Below, piece after piece: positions 18,294 to 25,998 of a DNA stretch of 64,000 bases (position 1 is its first letter; the number at the start of each line of letters is the position of its first letter). The DNA is from Staphylococcus croceilyticus (GTDB lineage: Bacteria; Bacillota; Bacilli; Staphylococcales; Staphylococcaceae). The DNA lies in assembly GCF_002902575.1 (NCBI RefSeq), contig NZ_PPRD01000061.1, positions 1 to 64,000 on the forward strand, given 5' to 3'. A program made the translations under genes and the position numbers. The notes below the pieces were generated by a model. That model was not told the origin of the DNA. It did not search any database and saw only the letters and a program-made list of their open reading frames with translations.

Positions 18294-18485
18294 TTAAAAG
18301 AACGGTATAACTTTACTTGCTTCAATAATGTCTTTGGTGCTAAAAAACTGTTTACCTTCTCCAGTGTAGGCAGGTTCGAGTATCATATTGGCTTTTGCGC
18401 AATATAACCATTCTGGATTGATACCGCAATTTAAGACTTCTTGAAATTCTTGGAAATCTTTGTTCCAATCTAAATCTAATTGCAT
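18294..18485 (-). CDS. Small conserved-looking protein, 63 aa
   Basis: ATG at 18485 follows GGTGAGGTG at a normal distance. The product is acidic and aromatic-rich (MQLDLDWNKDFQEFQEVLN, then INPEWLYCAKANMILE) with one helix-rich half and no membrane segment. No family is recognised. A near-perfect SOS-like operator GAACATTTGTTC lies at 18510-18521, where a promoter for this gene should be. Damage-inducible expression is therefore possible. The gene lies between ychF and rpsF. Confidence 0.65.
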   Translation of the reverse strand: MQLDLDWNKDFQEFQEVLNCGINPEWLYCAKANMILEPAYTGEGKQFFSTKDIIEASKVIPFF

Positions 18486-18509
18486 GTTTTACACCTCACC
18501 ATTATTATA

Positions 18510-18521
18510 GAACATTTGTTC
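18510..18521. promoter_or_regulatory. Candidate LexA (SOS) box
   Basis: GAACATTTGTTC is a palindromic core matching the Gram-positive LexA consensus CGAACRNRYGTTCG except for the two outer bases (A and T here). It is 24 bases upstream of the 63-aa gene. The identity is suggestive, not proven. Confidence 0.4.
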
Positions 18522-18664
18522 TGTTTTGAGAAGTACTTTTACATCTTTTTTTGTGCAATTTATTGTTTTGACTGTGTTTATTGATATTAAGAAGGAACAC
18601 ATGAGCATTATTGCATGTTTGGGACTGCCTTTTCAAAAAAGAAAAATGAGAGAGTGAATATTTA

Positions 18665-18693
18665 TTGTAAAAAGTAATGCTCTATGCTATAAT
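18665..18693 (+). promoter_or_regulatory. Promoter of the rpsF-ssb-rpsR operon
   Basis: TTGTAA (18665-18670), a 17-base spacer ending in TGC, and a perfect TATAAT (18688-18693). Transcription would start near 18700, giving an 80-nt leader. Confidence 0.8.
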
Positions 18694-18720
18694 TCTTGAT
18701 TGTGAGTAATGAAAATTATT

Positions 18721-18767
18721 CCTTGCTTGTCGACAGGAGTCGATAGGCCGCATAGACCACAAGGAGG
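18721..18767 (+). promoter_or_regulatory. Candidate S6:S18 autoregulatory leader of rpsF
   Basis: CCTTG (18721-18725) can pair with CAAGG (18760-18764), which overlaps the ribosome binding site. Inside, TCGAC-AGGA-GTCGA (18730-18743) forms a small hairpin and an unpaired CCG-containing strand follows. Leaders of S6 operons in many bacteria use such a bulge with CCG to bind the S6:S18 dimer and block translation. The structure is hand-folded. Confidence 0.5.
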
Positions 18768-18779
18768 TGCAAGTATAAA

Positions 18780-19076
18780 ATGAGAACATATGAAATTATG
18801 TATGTCGTACGTCCAAACATTGAAGAGGATGCTAAAAAAGCTGTTGTTGAACGCTTTAACGGTATCTTAGCTTCAGAAGGATCAGAAGTTTTAGAAGAAA
18901 AAGACTGGGGTAAACGCCGTCTTGCTTATGAAATTGAAGATTTCAAAGAAGGTTTCTACAACATCGTACGCATTAAAACTGATAACAACAGAGCCACAGA
19001 CGAATTCCAACGTTTAGCTAAAATCAGTGACGATATCATCCGTTATATCGTTATCCGTGAAGACCAAGATAAGTAA
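18780..19076 (+). CDS. rpsF: 30S ribosomal protein S6
   Basis: 98 aa. It begins [17 protein letters not shown] and includes [21 protein letters not shown], the S6 signature, and ends RYIVIRED. S6 binds S18 on the platform of the small subunit. AAGGAGGTGC precedes the ATG. First gene of the rpsF-ssb-rpsR operon, a universally conserved firmicute arrangement. Confidence 0.98.
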   Translation: MRTYEIMYVVRPNIEEDAKKAVVERFNGILASEGSEVLEEKDWGKRRLAYEIEDFKEGFYNIVRIKTDNNRATDEFQRLAKISDDIIRYIVIREDQDK

Positions 19077-19097
19077 TAATTTAATGGGGGCGTTTTA

Positions 19098-19610
19098 ATG
19101 ATAAACAGAGTTGTATTAGTAGGTCGTTTAACTAAAGATCCAGAATACAGAACCACTCCCTCAGGCGTAAGTGTAGCGACATTTACTCTAGCAGTTAATC
19201 GTACTTTCACGAATGCTCAAGGGGAACGCGAAGCTGACTTTATTAATGTTGTTGTGTTTAGAAGACAAGCAGAGAACGTGAATAATTATTTATTCAAAGG
19301 TAGTTTAGCTGGCGTTGATGGTCGCATACAATCACGCAGTTATGAAAATCAAGAAGGTCGTCGTATCTTTGTTACTGAAGTTGTAGCTGATAGTGTTCAA
19401 TTCCTTGAACCTAAAAATGCTCAAGGTGGCCAACGTAATCAAAGTAGTAACAATGATTTCCAAGACTACGGTCAAGGATTTGGTGGTCAACAATCAGGAC
19501 AAAATACGTCTTACAATAATAATCAATCATCAAATAATAAACAATCTGATAATCCTTTTGCAAATGCAAATGGACCGATTGATATTAGTGATGATGACTT
19601 ACCATTCTAA
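19098..19610 (+). CDS. ssb: Single-stranded DNA-binding protein
   Basis: 170 aa. Residues 1-105 are the OB fold ([37 protein letters not shown]). A Gln/Asn/Gly-rich linker follows, and the conserved acidic tip DISDDDLPF at the C-terminus recruits replication and repair partners. It lies 21 bases after rpsF and before rpsR, so it is co-transcribed with ribosomal proteins; in Bacillus such operons also respond to DNA damage. The ATG follows GGGGGCG. Confidence 0.98.
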   Translation: MINRVVLVGRLTKDPEYRTTPSGVSVATFTLAVNRTFTNAQGEREADFINVVVFRRQAENVNNYLFKGSLAGVDGRIQSRSYENQEGRRIFVTEVVADSVQFLEPKNAQGGQRNQSSNNDFQDYGQGFGGQQSGQNTSYNNNQSSNNKQSDNPFANANGPIDISDDDLPF

Positions 19611-19657
19611 TAATAAAATGAACGTATAAAAACTATTTCAAAAGGAGGTAATTAACC

Positions 19658-19900
19658 ATGGCAGGTGGACCAAGAAGAGGCGGTCGTCGTCGTAAAAAAG
19701 TTTGCTACTTCACAGCAAATGGTATTACACACATCGACTATAAAGATACTGAATTATTAAAACGTTTTATCTCAGAACGCGGTAAAATTTTACCACGTCG
19801 TGTAACTGGTACTTCAGCTAAATATCAACGTATGTTGACTACAGCTATCAAACGTGCTCGTCATATGGCTTTATTACCATATGTTAAAGACGAAAACTAA
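19658..19900 (+). CDS. rpsR: 30S ribosomal protein S18
   Basis: 80 aa, starting [22 protein letters not shown] and containing [21 protein letters not shown] and [22 protein letters not shown], the S18 core. AAAGGAGGTAATTAACC precedes the ATG. Last gene of the operon, followed by a strong terminator. Confidence 0.98.
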   Translation: MAGGPRRGGRRRKKVCYFTANGITHIDYKDTELLKRFISERGKILPRRVTGTSAKYQRMLTTAIKRARHMALLPYVKDEN

Positions 19901-19916
19901 TATATAAGTATTGGTT

Positions 19917-19953
19917 AAACCCCGTAGGCTTAAGGCTTACGGGGTTATTTTTG
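19917..19953 (+). terminator. Terminator of rpsF-ssb-rpsR
   Basis: AACCCCGTAGGC (19918-19929), loop TTAA, then the complementary GGCTTACGGGGTT (19933-19945), followed by ATTTTT. Confidence 0.92.
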
Positions 19954-19996
19954 TGCTTTGAAATTTGAGGAAGGGCTATAGTGTAAGATTGCTAAT

Positions 19997-20287
19997 TTAA
20001 TTTTTGTTCTGAGTCAGATGGTTGTATATTTTATTATAGTTATTATCTTGAAAGTATTTAAATATATACCAATCGTTATTGTAGAATATGCCTAATGATT
20101 TTATAAAGATGCCATTTTTTAGTTGAACTTTTTTAATATCTTCAAGCGGAATTTTTATATTAATTGCACTGTTAGTTAAACTGAATGATTCAAAAGTTAA
20201 ATGATGCTCGGTTAAAGTAAGACTACCCGGCACACTAACTCGTCATTAAATGAAAGTTTTTAAACTACAATTTGTGGTTATTTGCAT
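19997..20287 (-). pseudogene. Broken GRAM/PH-like domain gene
   Basis: A proper start (AAAGGAGA, 8-base spacing, ATG at 20287) opens a frame that reads 13 codons (MQITTNCSLKTFI) and hits TAA TGA. The same frame resumes as a 78-residue stretch (PGSLTLTEHHLTFESFSLTN, then IPLEDIKKVQLKNGIFIKS) typical of the GRAM/PH fold. The short unread gap translates sensibly as NDELV in another frame, so two small compensating insertions (a T, then TG) would explain it. A separate intact GRAM-type gene lies at 52817-53107. An alternative is that the C-terminal part is made from the GTG at 20233. Confidence 0.6.
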
Positions 20288-20415
20288 TGTGTAAGTCTCC
20301 TTTTCAAAAAATAAACTATCTGTATTAATATTAAAATAATAAATGTAGTTAAAAATTACAATGTAAATTATTTTTAAAGTTAGTAATAAGTTGTGCGATA
20401 TTGTTAATAAAATGA

Positions 20416-20444
20416 ATATTAAATGTTATGATTTAAGTAGATAT
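20416..20444 (+). promoter_or_regulatory. Promoter of the large lipoprotein gene
   Basis: TTAATA, 17 bases, then TATGAT preceded by TGT (extended -10), ending about 25 bases before the ATG at 20465. AAGGAG supplies the ribosome binding site. Positions are approximate to a few bases. Confidence 0.45.
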
Positions 20445-20464
20445 ACATAAGGAGTTTTTAAATT

Positions 20465-21550
20465 ATGAAGGGAAAATATTTATTAGCAGGTTTAACGGCG
20501 TCAACATTTCTATTGGGAGCATGTAGTCTAAATATCGGTTTACCAGGCGGAGACGACGAAAATTCTAACAATGAAAAGCAAGAGCAAAAGAAAGATAACG
20601 ATTCAGGCAAAAAATCGAATGACCCTAAAAAATCTGGCGATGAATCTAGTAATAAAGAACATTCATCAGCAAATAATGATGCGCAAAACGATAGCAACAA
20701 TTCAGATGGACAGACTGAAGCTGGCGGCGAAGCCATGACTGATTCAGAACAATCTCAAGACCAAGATAGTACTAATGACGATAGCTCAGACGGTAACGAT
20801 AACTCTAACAATAATGACGAAACTAACTCAGATAATCAAGCTCAAGATGATACATCTGAAAATGATGAAGAGGCAACAGATGAGGAAGACTCAAATAACC
20901 AAGATCAAGGTAGCAATATAAGTTCTACAGATGCTGAAGATATTGTATATGATTGGTACAAAAAACAAGGTTATGGCGCTAGGTTAAGAAGTGAGTTCAA
21001 ATATAATCCTGACCAAAGTACAAGTGACCAATATCATATCGATTATGCTGCTAGTGATGCTTATGGTAGAGGAATGCCATATGTAGCTATGGTTGATAAA
21101 AAAACTGGTGAAATAGTTGATAACTATAATAATATGACTGATGAACAAAAAGCTAACTTCAAAAAAGCAAATGAATCACTACTCCAACAAAGTAATAAAC
21201 AGAAAAACCAACAATCTGAAGAAGAAAACAGCCAACAAGATAGTAATGAGGACCAACAAAATAGTGACGATGATCAACAACAAGCTGACAAAGGTCAAAC
21301 TATAGCGAATAGTAAAGAAGCACAAGACAATGTTGAAAACACTCCTGCTCAGAATGCTGCAGGTAGTCAAGGTAATGAAGCACAACAAGACCAAAGCCAA
21401 CAACAAGATACAGATAGTGGCAATCAAGATCAGGCGCAACAACAAACAGACCAACAGCAAGCTTCAGACCAACAACAAGGTCAAAATCAAGCACAACAAG
21501 CTTCAGATCAACAACAAGACAATAGCGATAACAATACTGAAGGGGAATAA
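20465..21550 (+). CDS. Lipoprotein with Asn/Asp/Gln-rich low-complexity arms
   Basis: 361 aa. Lipobox LLGAC with Cys at residue 19-20 marks a lipid-anchored surface protein. Residues about 25-155 are Asp/Asn/Ser-rich. A compact domain at about 157-235 (DAEDIVYDWYKKQGYGARL, then VAMVDKKTGEIVDNYN) has a PepSY-like end. Residues 236-361 are dominated by QQ/DQ repeats encoded by CAA-rich DNA. The arms look like flexible wall spacers. It resembles in style the small lipoprotein at 42040-42480. No function is known. The repetitive DNA could vary in copy number between strains. Confidence 0.8.
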   Translation: MKGKYLLAGLTASTFLLGACSLNIGLPGGDDENSNNEKQEQKKDNDSGKKSNDPKKSGDESSNKEHSSANNDAQNDSNNSDGQTEAGGEAMTDSEQSQDQDSTNDDSSDGNDNSNNNDETNSDNQAQDDTSENDEEATDEEDSNNQDQGSNISSTDAEDIVYDWYKKQGYGARLRSEFKYNPDQSTSDQYHIDYAASDAYGRGMPYVAMVDKKTGEIVDNYNNMTDEQKANFKKANESLLQQSNKQKNQQSEEENSQQDSNEDQQNSDDDQQQADKGQTIANSKEAQDNVENTPAQNAAGSQGNEAQQDQSQQQDTDSGNQDQAQQQTDQQQASDQQQGQNQAQQASDQQQDNSDNNTEGE

Positions 21551-21602
21551 TCGACCCCTACACGGAGGAAATTCCGAAAAAATTATATCTAACTACACAC
21601 AA

Positions 21603-21632
21603 AAATCCGGCTTCTATACCGAAGTCGGATTT
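21603..21632. terminator. Bidirectional terminator
   Basis: AAATCCGGCTTC (21603-21614) pairs with GAAGTCGGATTT (21621-21632) with one wobble, between the convergent lipoprotein and HTH genes; T-rich sequence lies on both sides. Confidence 0.75.
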
Positions 21633-21644
21633 AATTATTTTAAT

Positions 21645-21902
21645 TTATAAACGAATATCTATATCATCAATATGTTGTTGATATTCTTTATATTTGCTTT
21701 CCACTAACATTTGATAAGGTGTATTAAAGAAGTCTGCGAGAATCATCGCATCTTTAAAATTAGGTTCATGTTGATGATTTTCCCATTCCCATAATTGATG
21801 TGGTTCATAATGTGTACCATATTTTTTATTTAATAACTCTGTTAATTCATTAATTTCAAGATTTCGTTTTGTTCTTAAGTTAAAAAGTGTATGTGAACTC
21901 AT
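21645..21902 (-). CDS. Small HTH (XRE-like) DNA-binding protein
   Basis: 85 aa. It has an N-terminal helix-turn-helix of the Cro/CI type: LRTKRNLEINELTELLNKKYG, then LWEWENHQHEPNFKDAMILADFFN, ending in a short acidic tail. AGGGAGGTTATG precedes the ATG at 21902. A perfect 7-1-7 palindrome (ATAAGAT-A-ATCTTAT) lies 39 bases upstream and could be its own operator. It is divergent from the amidohydrolase gene, which may be its target. Assignment to XRE is moderate because the protein is short. Confidence 0.78.
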   Translation of the reverse strand: MSSHTLFNLRTKRNLEINELTELLNKKYGTHYEPHQLWEWENHQHEPNFKDAMILADFFNTPYQMLVESKYKEYQQHIDDIDIRL

Positions 21903-21940
21903 GATACATAACCTCCCTGTAAATGCTAAGCTTGTAAAAT

Positions 21941-21955
21941 ATAAGATAATCTTAT
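21941..21955. promoter_or_regulatory. Perfect 7-1-7 palindrome, candidate operator
   Basis: ATAAGAT A ATCTTAT is a perfect inverted repeat between the HTH gene and the amidohydrolase gene. The spacing is that of Fur-family boxes, but the sequence fits neither the Fur nor the PerR consensus. Confidence 0.4.
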
Positions 21956-22127
21956 TTTTTTCCCTGTTAAATTACCTTTCTAACAAACTTATTAAGTCTT
22001 TTATGATAATAAACCCAAGTTATTTTACTATACTATTCCTCTTCATGAATTTTATCAAGTCTTTTAAGTCATAATTCATAATTATGTTATTTTTAATTTA
22101 CAATCTATAAACAAAGGGGTTAGCGTT

Positions 22128-22874
22128 ATGAGAATATTTGATGCACATTTTCATATTATTGATTTTAATTTTCCGATTAAAGAGAATAATGGTTACATGC
22201 CACCTTCCTTCGCTACACATGACTACTTAAACCGTACTAAAGATTTAGGCATAATAGGCGGAGCAATCGTTTCAGGTTCATTCCAAGGTTTTGATCAAGA
22301 TTATTTAGCAGATGCGCTTAATAAATTAGATGGCAAATTCGTAGGGACCACTCAGCTACCTATGACTACAAGCGATGAAGAAATTCGTCGATTAAATGCT
22401 TTGGGGATTAAAGGAATTAGATTCAATGTTAAACGTGGAGGTTCAGAAGATATTTCGAAACTTAAAGAATTCTCACAACGCGTTTATGATTTAGTAGGTT
22501 GGCACACTGAAATTTATATTGAGTCGAAGAAATTAACTGACTATAAAGACATTATTCTTCAATTACCGCAAGTATCTATTGATCACCTAGGTTTAACTGA
22601 AGAGGGGTTTGAAGATTTGAAAGACTTAGTTAGACATGGCGTTTACGTTAAAGCAACGGGCTTCGGTCGTATTGAAGTCGATCCTGTTTTAGCTATTCAA
22701 GAGTTAATTAATATTAATCCCAAAGCTATCATGTTTGGTACTGATTTGCCTTCCACACGTGCTAATCGTCCATTCAATGAAGGAGATATCCAATTAATTC
22801 AGAATAATTTTAATCAAGACATTCAAGACAGAATATTTTATAAGAATGCATTAGAATTTTATAGATTTTCATAA
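22128..22874 (+). CDS. Amidohydrolase family protein
   Basis: 248 aa. It starts MRIFDAHFHIIDFNF with the metal-binding HxH of the amidohydrolase superfamily. IDHLG near 155-160 and FGTDLPSTR near 205 supply the later His and the catalytic Asp on the TIM barrel. The size fits the amidohydrolase-2 / lactonase-like (2-pyrone-dicarboxylate hydrolase-like) group. AAAGGGG precedes the ATG. The substrate is unknown; the neighbouring HTH gene on the other strand may regulate it. Confidence 0.85.
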   Translation: MRIFDAHFHIIDFNFPIKENNGYMPPSFATHDYLNRTKDLGIIGGAIVSGSFQGFDQDYLADALNKLDGKFVGTTQLPMTTSDEEIRRLNALGIKGIRFNVKRGGSEDISKLKEFSQRVYDLVGWHTEIYIESKKLTDYKDIILQLPQVSIDHLGLTEEGFEDLKDLVRHGVYVKATGFGRIEVDPVLAIQELININPKAIMFGTDLPSTRANRPFNEGDIQLIQNNFNQDIQDRIFYKNALEFYRFS

Positions 22875-22957
22875 TAATGTACTTTTATGATTTTTATTTT
22901 TGGAAAAGGGAATAGACTAATACTTAAATGTTAAAAAATCTATTTGGAGGTAAGGAA

Positions 22958-23200
22958 ATGAAACTCTCATGGATTTTATGGTGGGTTGTTTCTGCATTTT
23001 GGATCATCTTATTCATTGGCAGTTCAGTTATGATTTGGACACGACGTACAGATGCAGCGGGTATTTTTCAAACACCAGAATTAAGAGCAGTATCTATTAT
23101 TATTTTAGCAGTAGCATTTTTGCTTCCAATTATTATACAAATTGTATGGTTAGTGATTAATCTAGTTATGTCCCATAACGAAAAAATTCAGAAGTATTAA
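22958..23200 (+). CDS. DUF3923-type small membrane protein
   Basis: 80 aa from ATG at 22958 with TTTGGAGGTAAGGAA upstream; an earlier in-frame ATG (22928) would place this site inside the gene. Two transmembrane helices (about 4-24 and 46-72) flank a loop containing IWTRRTDAAGIFQTPELR, the DUF3923 hallmark. Members are small staphylococcal membrane proteins of unknown function. It follows the amidohydrolase gene and precedes a sigma-B-type promoter. Confidence 0.8.
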   Translation: MKLSWILWWVVSAFWIILFIGSSVMIWTRRTDAAGIFQTPELRAVSIIILAVAFLLPIIIQIVWLVINLVMSHNEKIQKY

Positions 23201-23253
23201 AATTGAATTTAAGTATATTTCTTAAAAAAAGTTAATTATTTTTTAATAAATAC

Positions 23254-23278
23254 GTTTAAAAAGCATTAATGGTGGTAT
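23254..23278 (+). promoter_or_regulatory. Sigma-B-type promoter of glsB
   Basis: GTTTAA (23254-23259), 13 bases, TGGTAT (23273-23278) against the sigma-B consensus GTTTAA-N12-15-GGGTAT. It would start about 40 bases before the gene. General stress control suits the family. Confidence 0.65.
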
Positions 23279-23322
23279 AAGTAAGAAGTAAATAAAACAA
23301 AAAGATAAGGAGAGTTCTGATT

Positions 23323-23571
23323 ATGAGCTTTATTATTATGATAATCGTCGGCGGATTAATCGGATGGGTTGCCGGTATGATCATGGGTAAAGACATCCCA
23401 GGTGGTATCATTGGTAACATCATCGCTGGTTTAATCGGTTCAGCAATTGGTAGTAGAATCTTCGGTATGTGGGGTCCTGTATGGGGCGGCGTACCAATCT
23501 TCCCAGCATTATTAGGTGCAATTATTCTTATTTTCATCGTAAGTTTAATCTTCCGTGTTCTAAAAAAATAA
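23323..23571 (+). CDS. GlsB/YeaQ/YmgE family stress-response membrane protein
   Basis: 82 aa, three hydrophobic Gly-rich segments: MSFIIMIIVGGLIGWVAGMI, GGIIGNIIAGLIGSAIG and FPALLGAIILIFIVSLIF. This is the transglycosylase-associated (YeaQ) fold. AAGGAGAG precedes the ATG. It has its own sigma-B-type promoter. In staphylococci these proteins belong to the general stress response; the molecular role is unknown. Confidence 0.9.
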   Translation: MSFIIMIIVGGLIGWVAGMIMGKDIPGGIIGNIIAGLIGSAIGSRIFGMWGPVWGGVPIFPALLGAIILIFIVSLIFRVLKK

Positions 23572-23587
23572 TAATATTTGAATTATC

Positions 23588-23620
23588 AAAGAGGGCTATG
23601 TTAAGTAGGCTCTCTTTTTT
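23588..23620 (+). terminator. Terminator of glsB
   Basis: AAAGAGGGC pairs with GCTCTCTTT (small bulge) and six T residues follow. Confidence 0.75.
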
Positions 23621-23658
23621 ATATGGAGAATTAAATAGTAAAAAAGGGCATAAAAAGA

Positions 23659-23766
23659 GGGTGACGTCGGGTTAAGGCGTCACCCAGGAGTATTATGTTC
23701 ATGAATATAAAAGACTTTGTAGTTTTTAACTACATGTTAATAGTATCATGTAATGCAATGGTATGA
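23659..23766 (+). ncRNA. Hairpin plus tiny reading frame, possible small RNA or peptide gene
   Basis: The strong stem GGGTGACG/CGTCACCC is immediately followed by AGGAG and then ATG codons at 23695 and 23701, leading to a stop at 23764. The peptide would read MNIKDFVVFNYMLIVSCNAMV from the better-spaced start: short and hydrophobic. No promoter or terminator is obvious. It could be a structured translational control of a tiny membrane peptide, or chance. Confidence 0.3.
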
Positions 23767-23964
23767 CAATCATAAACTATTAAAAGCTACAAAATTATAT
23801 AATCATATTAAAGTGGTAAAAATATTTAATAGCATGTGTGTGTAAATAAAGCCTTTTGCACAAGATTAAAGTTCTAATTTCTTTTTTAGACGCCTGGATG
23901 TCTTACCTTGATCGCCTTTCATATGGCATAATTAATGTAATATTTTACTTGAGGAGGGTGTCAT

Positions 23965-24594
23965 ATGAATGGTATCGCAACTTTCATTATTATTACACTT
24001 CTTATTATCATCGTACCTGGTCCAGACTTTTTAATTGTTATGAAAAACACGATTCATTCTGGGAAATTAAATGGAGCAATGTCAACATTTGGTATCACGT
24101 CGGCACATATTGTTTATTCATCCTTAGCGGTACTTGGAATTATTTACATACTAACAAGTTTATATTATGTATTTTTTATTATTAAAATTTTAGGTGCTTG
24201 TTATTTAATACATTTAGGAATTCAAAGTATCATTAGTGCACGTCAATCTTTGGATTTTACTTCTACTAAAAATGTTAAAAATAATGTTAGCCGTTTTACT
24301 TCTTACCGCCAGGGTTTTTTGAGTACTATTTTAAATCCTAAAGCTTTATTGTATTATGTCAGTGTCTTACCACAATTTTTATCAACTGGTGGTATTGAAG
24401 TAAAATCACAAATTGCAATATTATCGATTATAGTCATTTTAGTGATATGTGGTTGGTTTTTATTTTGCGTTTTTGTTTTTCAATATATCAAATTACTATT
24501 TAGTAATCCAAAGATTAAGTCGATATTTGATTATGCAGTAGGTTTTATTTTAATTGGACTTTCGGTTAATTTATTATTGAGTAAGAGTGCTTAA
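23965..24594 (+). CDS. LysE/RhtB family exporter
   Basis: 209 aa with six hydrophobic segments. The family motif PGPDFLIVMKNTIHSG occurs near residues 16-31, followed by AMSTFGITSAHIVYSSLAVLG and QGFLSTILNPKALLYYVSVLPQF, all typical of RhtB. These export amino acids (Lys, Thr, homoserine, Leu) or related molecules. GAGGAGGGTGTCAT precedes the ATG. The histidine-phosphatase gene begins 28 bases later, so the pair is probably one operon. Confidence 0.9.
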   Translation: MNGIATFIIITLLIIIVPGPDFLIVMKNTIHSGKLNGAMSTFGITSAHIVYSSLAVLGIIYILTSLYYVFFIIKILGACYLIHLGIQSIISARQSLDFTSTKNVKNNVSRFTSYRQGFLSTILNPKALLYYVSVLPQFLSTGGIEVKSQIAILSIIVILVICGWFLFCVFVFQYIKLLFSNPKIKSIFDYAVGFILIGLSVNLLLSKSA

Positions 24595-24622
24595 TTTTAA
24601 AAAAAGAAGGAGAACTATTAAG

Positions 24623-25201
24623 TTGAAACTATATTTAGTGAGACATGGCGAGTCTCAATCGAATTATGATAACAAACATCATCGTGCTTATTTTTGCGGT
24701 CAATTAGATGTACATTTAACTAAAAAAGGTATTGAAGGTGCACGAAGCTTAGAAAGCTACTTTAAAGATATGAATATTGATCATGTCTATGTATCTGATT
24801 TAACACGTACGATTGAAACTTATAATAATATCTTTCCATATGATATTCCTACTACCGTTACATCAGGTCTTAGAGAACGCTCACTAGGTGTATTTGAAGG
24901 AGAATATAAAGATAAATTAATGAAAGATGCTCAGTATCATCAATATTTCAATCATCCAGAATATAAAGATTTCCGTCATAGTTTTACACAGAAAGCGCCT
25001 AAAGGTGAGAGTTACGGAGATGTCTTAAATAGAATTCGTTTATTTTTTGAAAATGAAGTTTCGCAAGACTCAGAAACAATAGTAATCGTAGCTCATCAAG
25101 TAGTCATTCGATGCATGCTAGTTTACTTCGGAATGCTTACTGAAAAAGAAGCGTTAGATCAGAATATAGAAAACTGTAAGCCGATATACATAGAAATTTA
25201 A
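24623..25201 (+). CDS. Histidine phosphatase (phosphoglycerate-mutase-like) family protein
   Basis: 192 aa from TTG at 24623, directly after AAGAAGGAGAAC; upstream in-frame codons lie in the preceding gap. It contains LVRHGESQSNY (the phospho-accepting His), LRERSLGVFEGEY (catalytic acid) and VIVAHQVVIRCML with the second His. It hydrolyses phosphate esters; true glycolytic mutases are longer, so a phosphatase is more likely. Followed by a strong bidirectional terminator. Confidence 0.87.
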   Translation: MKLYLVRHGESQSNYDNKHHRAYFCGQLDVHLTKKGIEGARSLESYFKDMNIDHVYVSDLTRTIETYNNIFPYDIPTTVTSGLRERSLGVFEGEYKDKLMKDAQYHQYFNHPEYKDFRHSFTQKAPKGESYGDVLNRIRLFFENEVSQDSETIVIVAHQVVIRCMLVYFGMLTEKEALDQNIENCKPIYIEI

Positions 25202-25205
25202 AAAT

Positions 25206-25250
25206 CCCAACTTTAACGAAATTGAGTCGCTCGTTAAAGTTGGGGTTTCT
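25206..25250. terminator. Bidirectional terminator
   Basis: CCCAACTTTAACGA (25206-25219) pairs perfectly with TCGTTAAAGTTGGG (25231-25244), followed by TTTCTT; convergent genes on both sides. Confidence 0.9.
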
Positions 25251-25254
25251 TCTA

Positions 25255-25893
25255 TTATTTATCAAAAACATCTGTTTTGATATTTTTATCTTTTAAGAAT
25301 TTTTTAATTTTATTTTGCTGTTTACCATTTACATCTCCGGCATAATGAGTAGGTACATCAACAACGTTAATTGTATTTTGAGGCTCGTAATTAAGCTGTT
25401 CTATTTTTTCGTCTATATCTGAAATTGTACTATTTAAAGCGTTGAAATAGTTGATAATACGAGTCACATTATCTTGATAACCTGTAGGAATAGTATTATT
25501 TTCAACAAATTTCTTAAAGTGTAAGTCATTTTTAACGGCAACATTCGATAATTTGCTCAATTTATTTGCTTGAGCTTTTGTGACTCTTGTTTGTCCGCCA
25601 CTTTGTTTATCTATCTGACTTTGTAAAATATATTTATTATCTAGAATATCGCTATTAACATCTAAATATTTCTGGATTGCTTTATTCATCTCATCTTCGC
25701 TAATTTTTTGGTTAGTTTTATCTGAGGTGAAAACGTCTTTATCAGTTACATTTTTAGCATGTTTGGGAGCGGTAATACCATTACTTTGTAGATGATCTTC
25801 GTTCTTATCATCATTGTTATCATTATGAGGTGCACATGCACTTAAAGTTAATAGTAGTGTTAAAAATGCGCCAACTATAATACTCTTTTTCAT
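25255..25893 (-). CDS. NDxxF motif lipoprotein
   Basis: 212 aa. The signal peptide ends in the lipobox LSAC (Cys about residue 20). A charged linker (HNDNNDDKNEDH) leads to a helical domain containing KNDLHFKKF near 121-129, the NDxxF signature that names this staphylococcal lipoprotein family. The C-terminus includes VPTHYAGDVNGKQQNKIKKF. Lipid-anchored outside the membrane; function unknown. The ATG follows AAAGGAGATTATTAAAATCT. It stands alone, after a 105-base gap from the next minus-strand gene. Confidence 0.85.
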   Translation of the reverse strand: MKKSIIVGAFLTLLLTLSACAPHNDNNDDKNEDHLQSNGITAPKHAKNVTDKDVFTSDKTNQKISEDEMNKAIQKYLDVNSDILDNKYILQSQIDKQSGGQTRVTKAQANKLSKLSNVAVKNDLHFKKFVENNTIPTGYQDNVTRIINYFNALNSTISDIDEKIEQLNYEPQNTINVVDVPTHYAGDVNGKQQNKIKKFLKDKNIKTDVFDK

Positions 25894-25998
25894 AGATTTT
25901 AATAATCTCCTTTATTAATAAAACATAATAATAGAGTATCATTTATAGGAAAATATTTGAATGATAAGAACTTAAAATAAAAATTATCTATGAACAAT

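Larger units (their letters stand above)
23572..23964. other. Structured intergenic region after glsB
   Basis: 393 bases without a confident long gene. It holds the glsB terminator (about 23588-23620), a stable 8-bp hairpin GGGTGACG/CGTCACCC (23659-23685), an AGGAG-led 21-23-codon frame (23695-23766), and small palindromes GTAGTTTTTAACTAC and TACATG/CATGTA. A small RNA or tiny peptide gene is possible. Confidence 0.45.

Noticed and set aside
18601..18657. 18-codon frame MSIIACLGLPFQKRKMRE with AAGGAAC in front, before rpsF
   Set aside because: It lies upstream of the well-defined rpsF promoter, with no promoter of its own and no conserved feature; probably chance.
21179..21460. Minus-strand frames over the lipoprotein repeat region
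   Set aside because: Low-complexity CAA repeats read backwards give Leu/Val-rich frames; no start signal.
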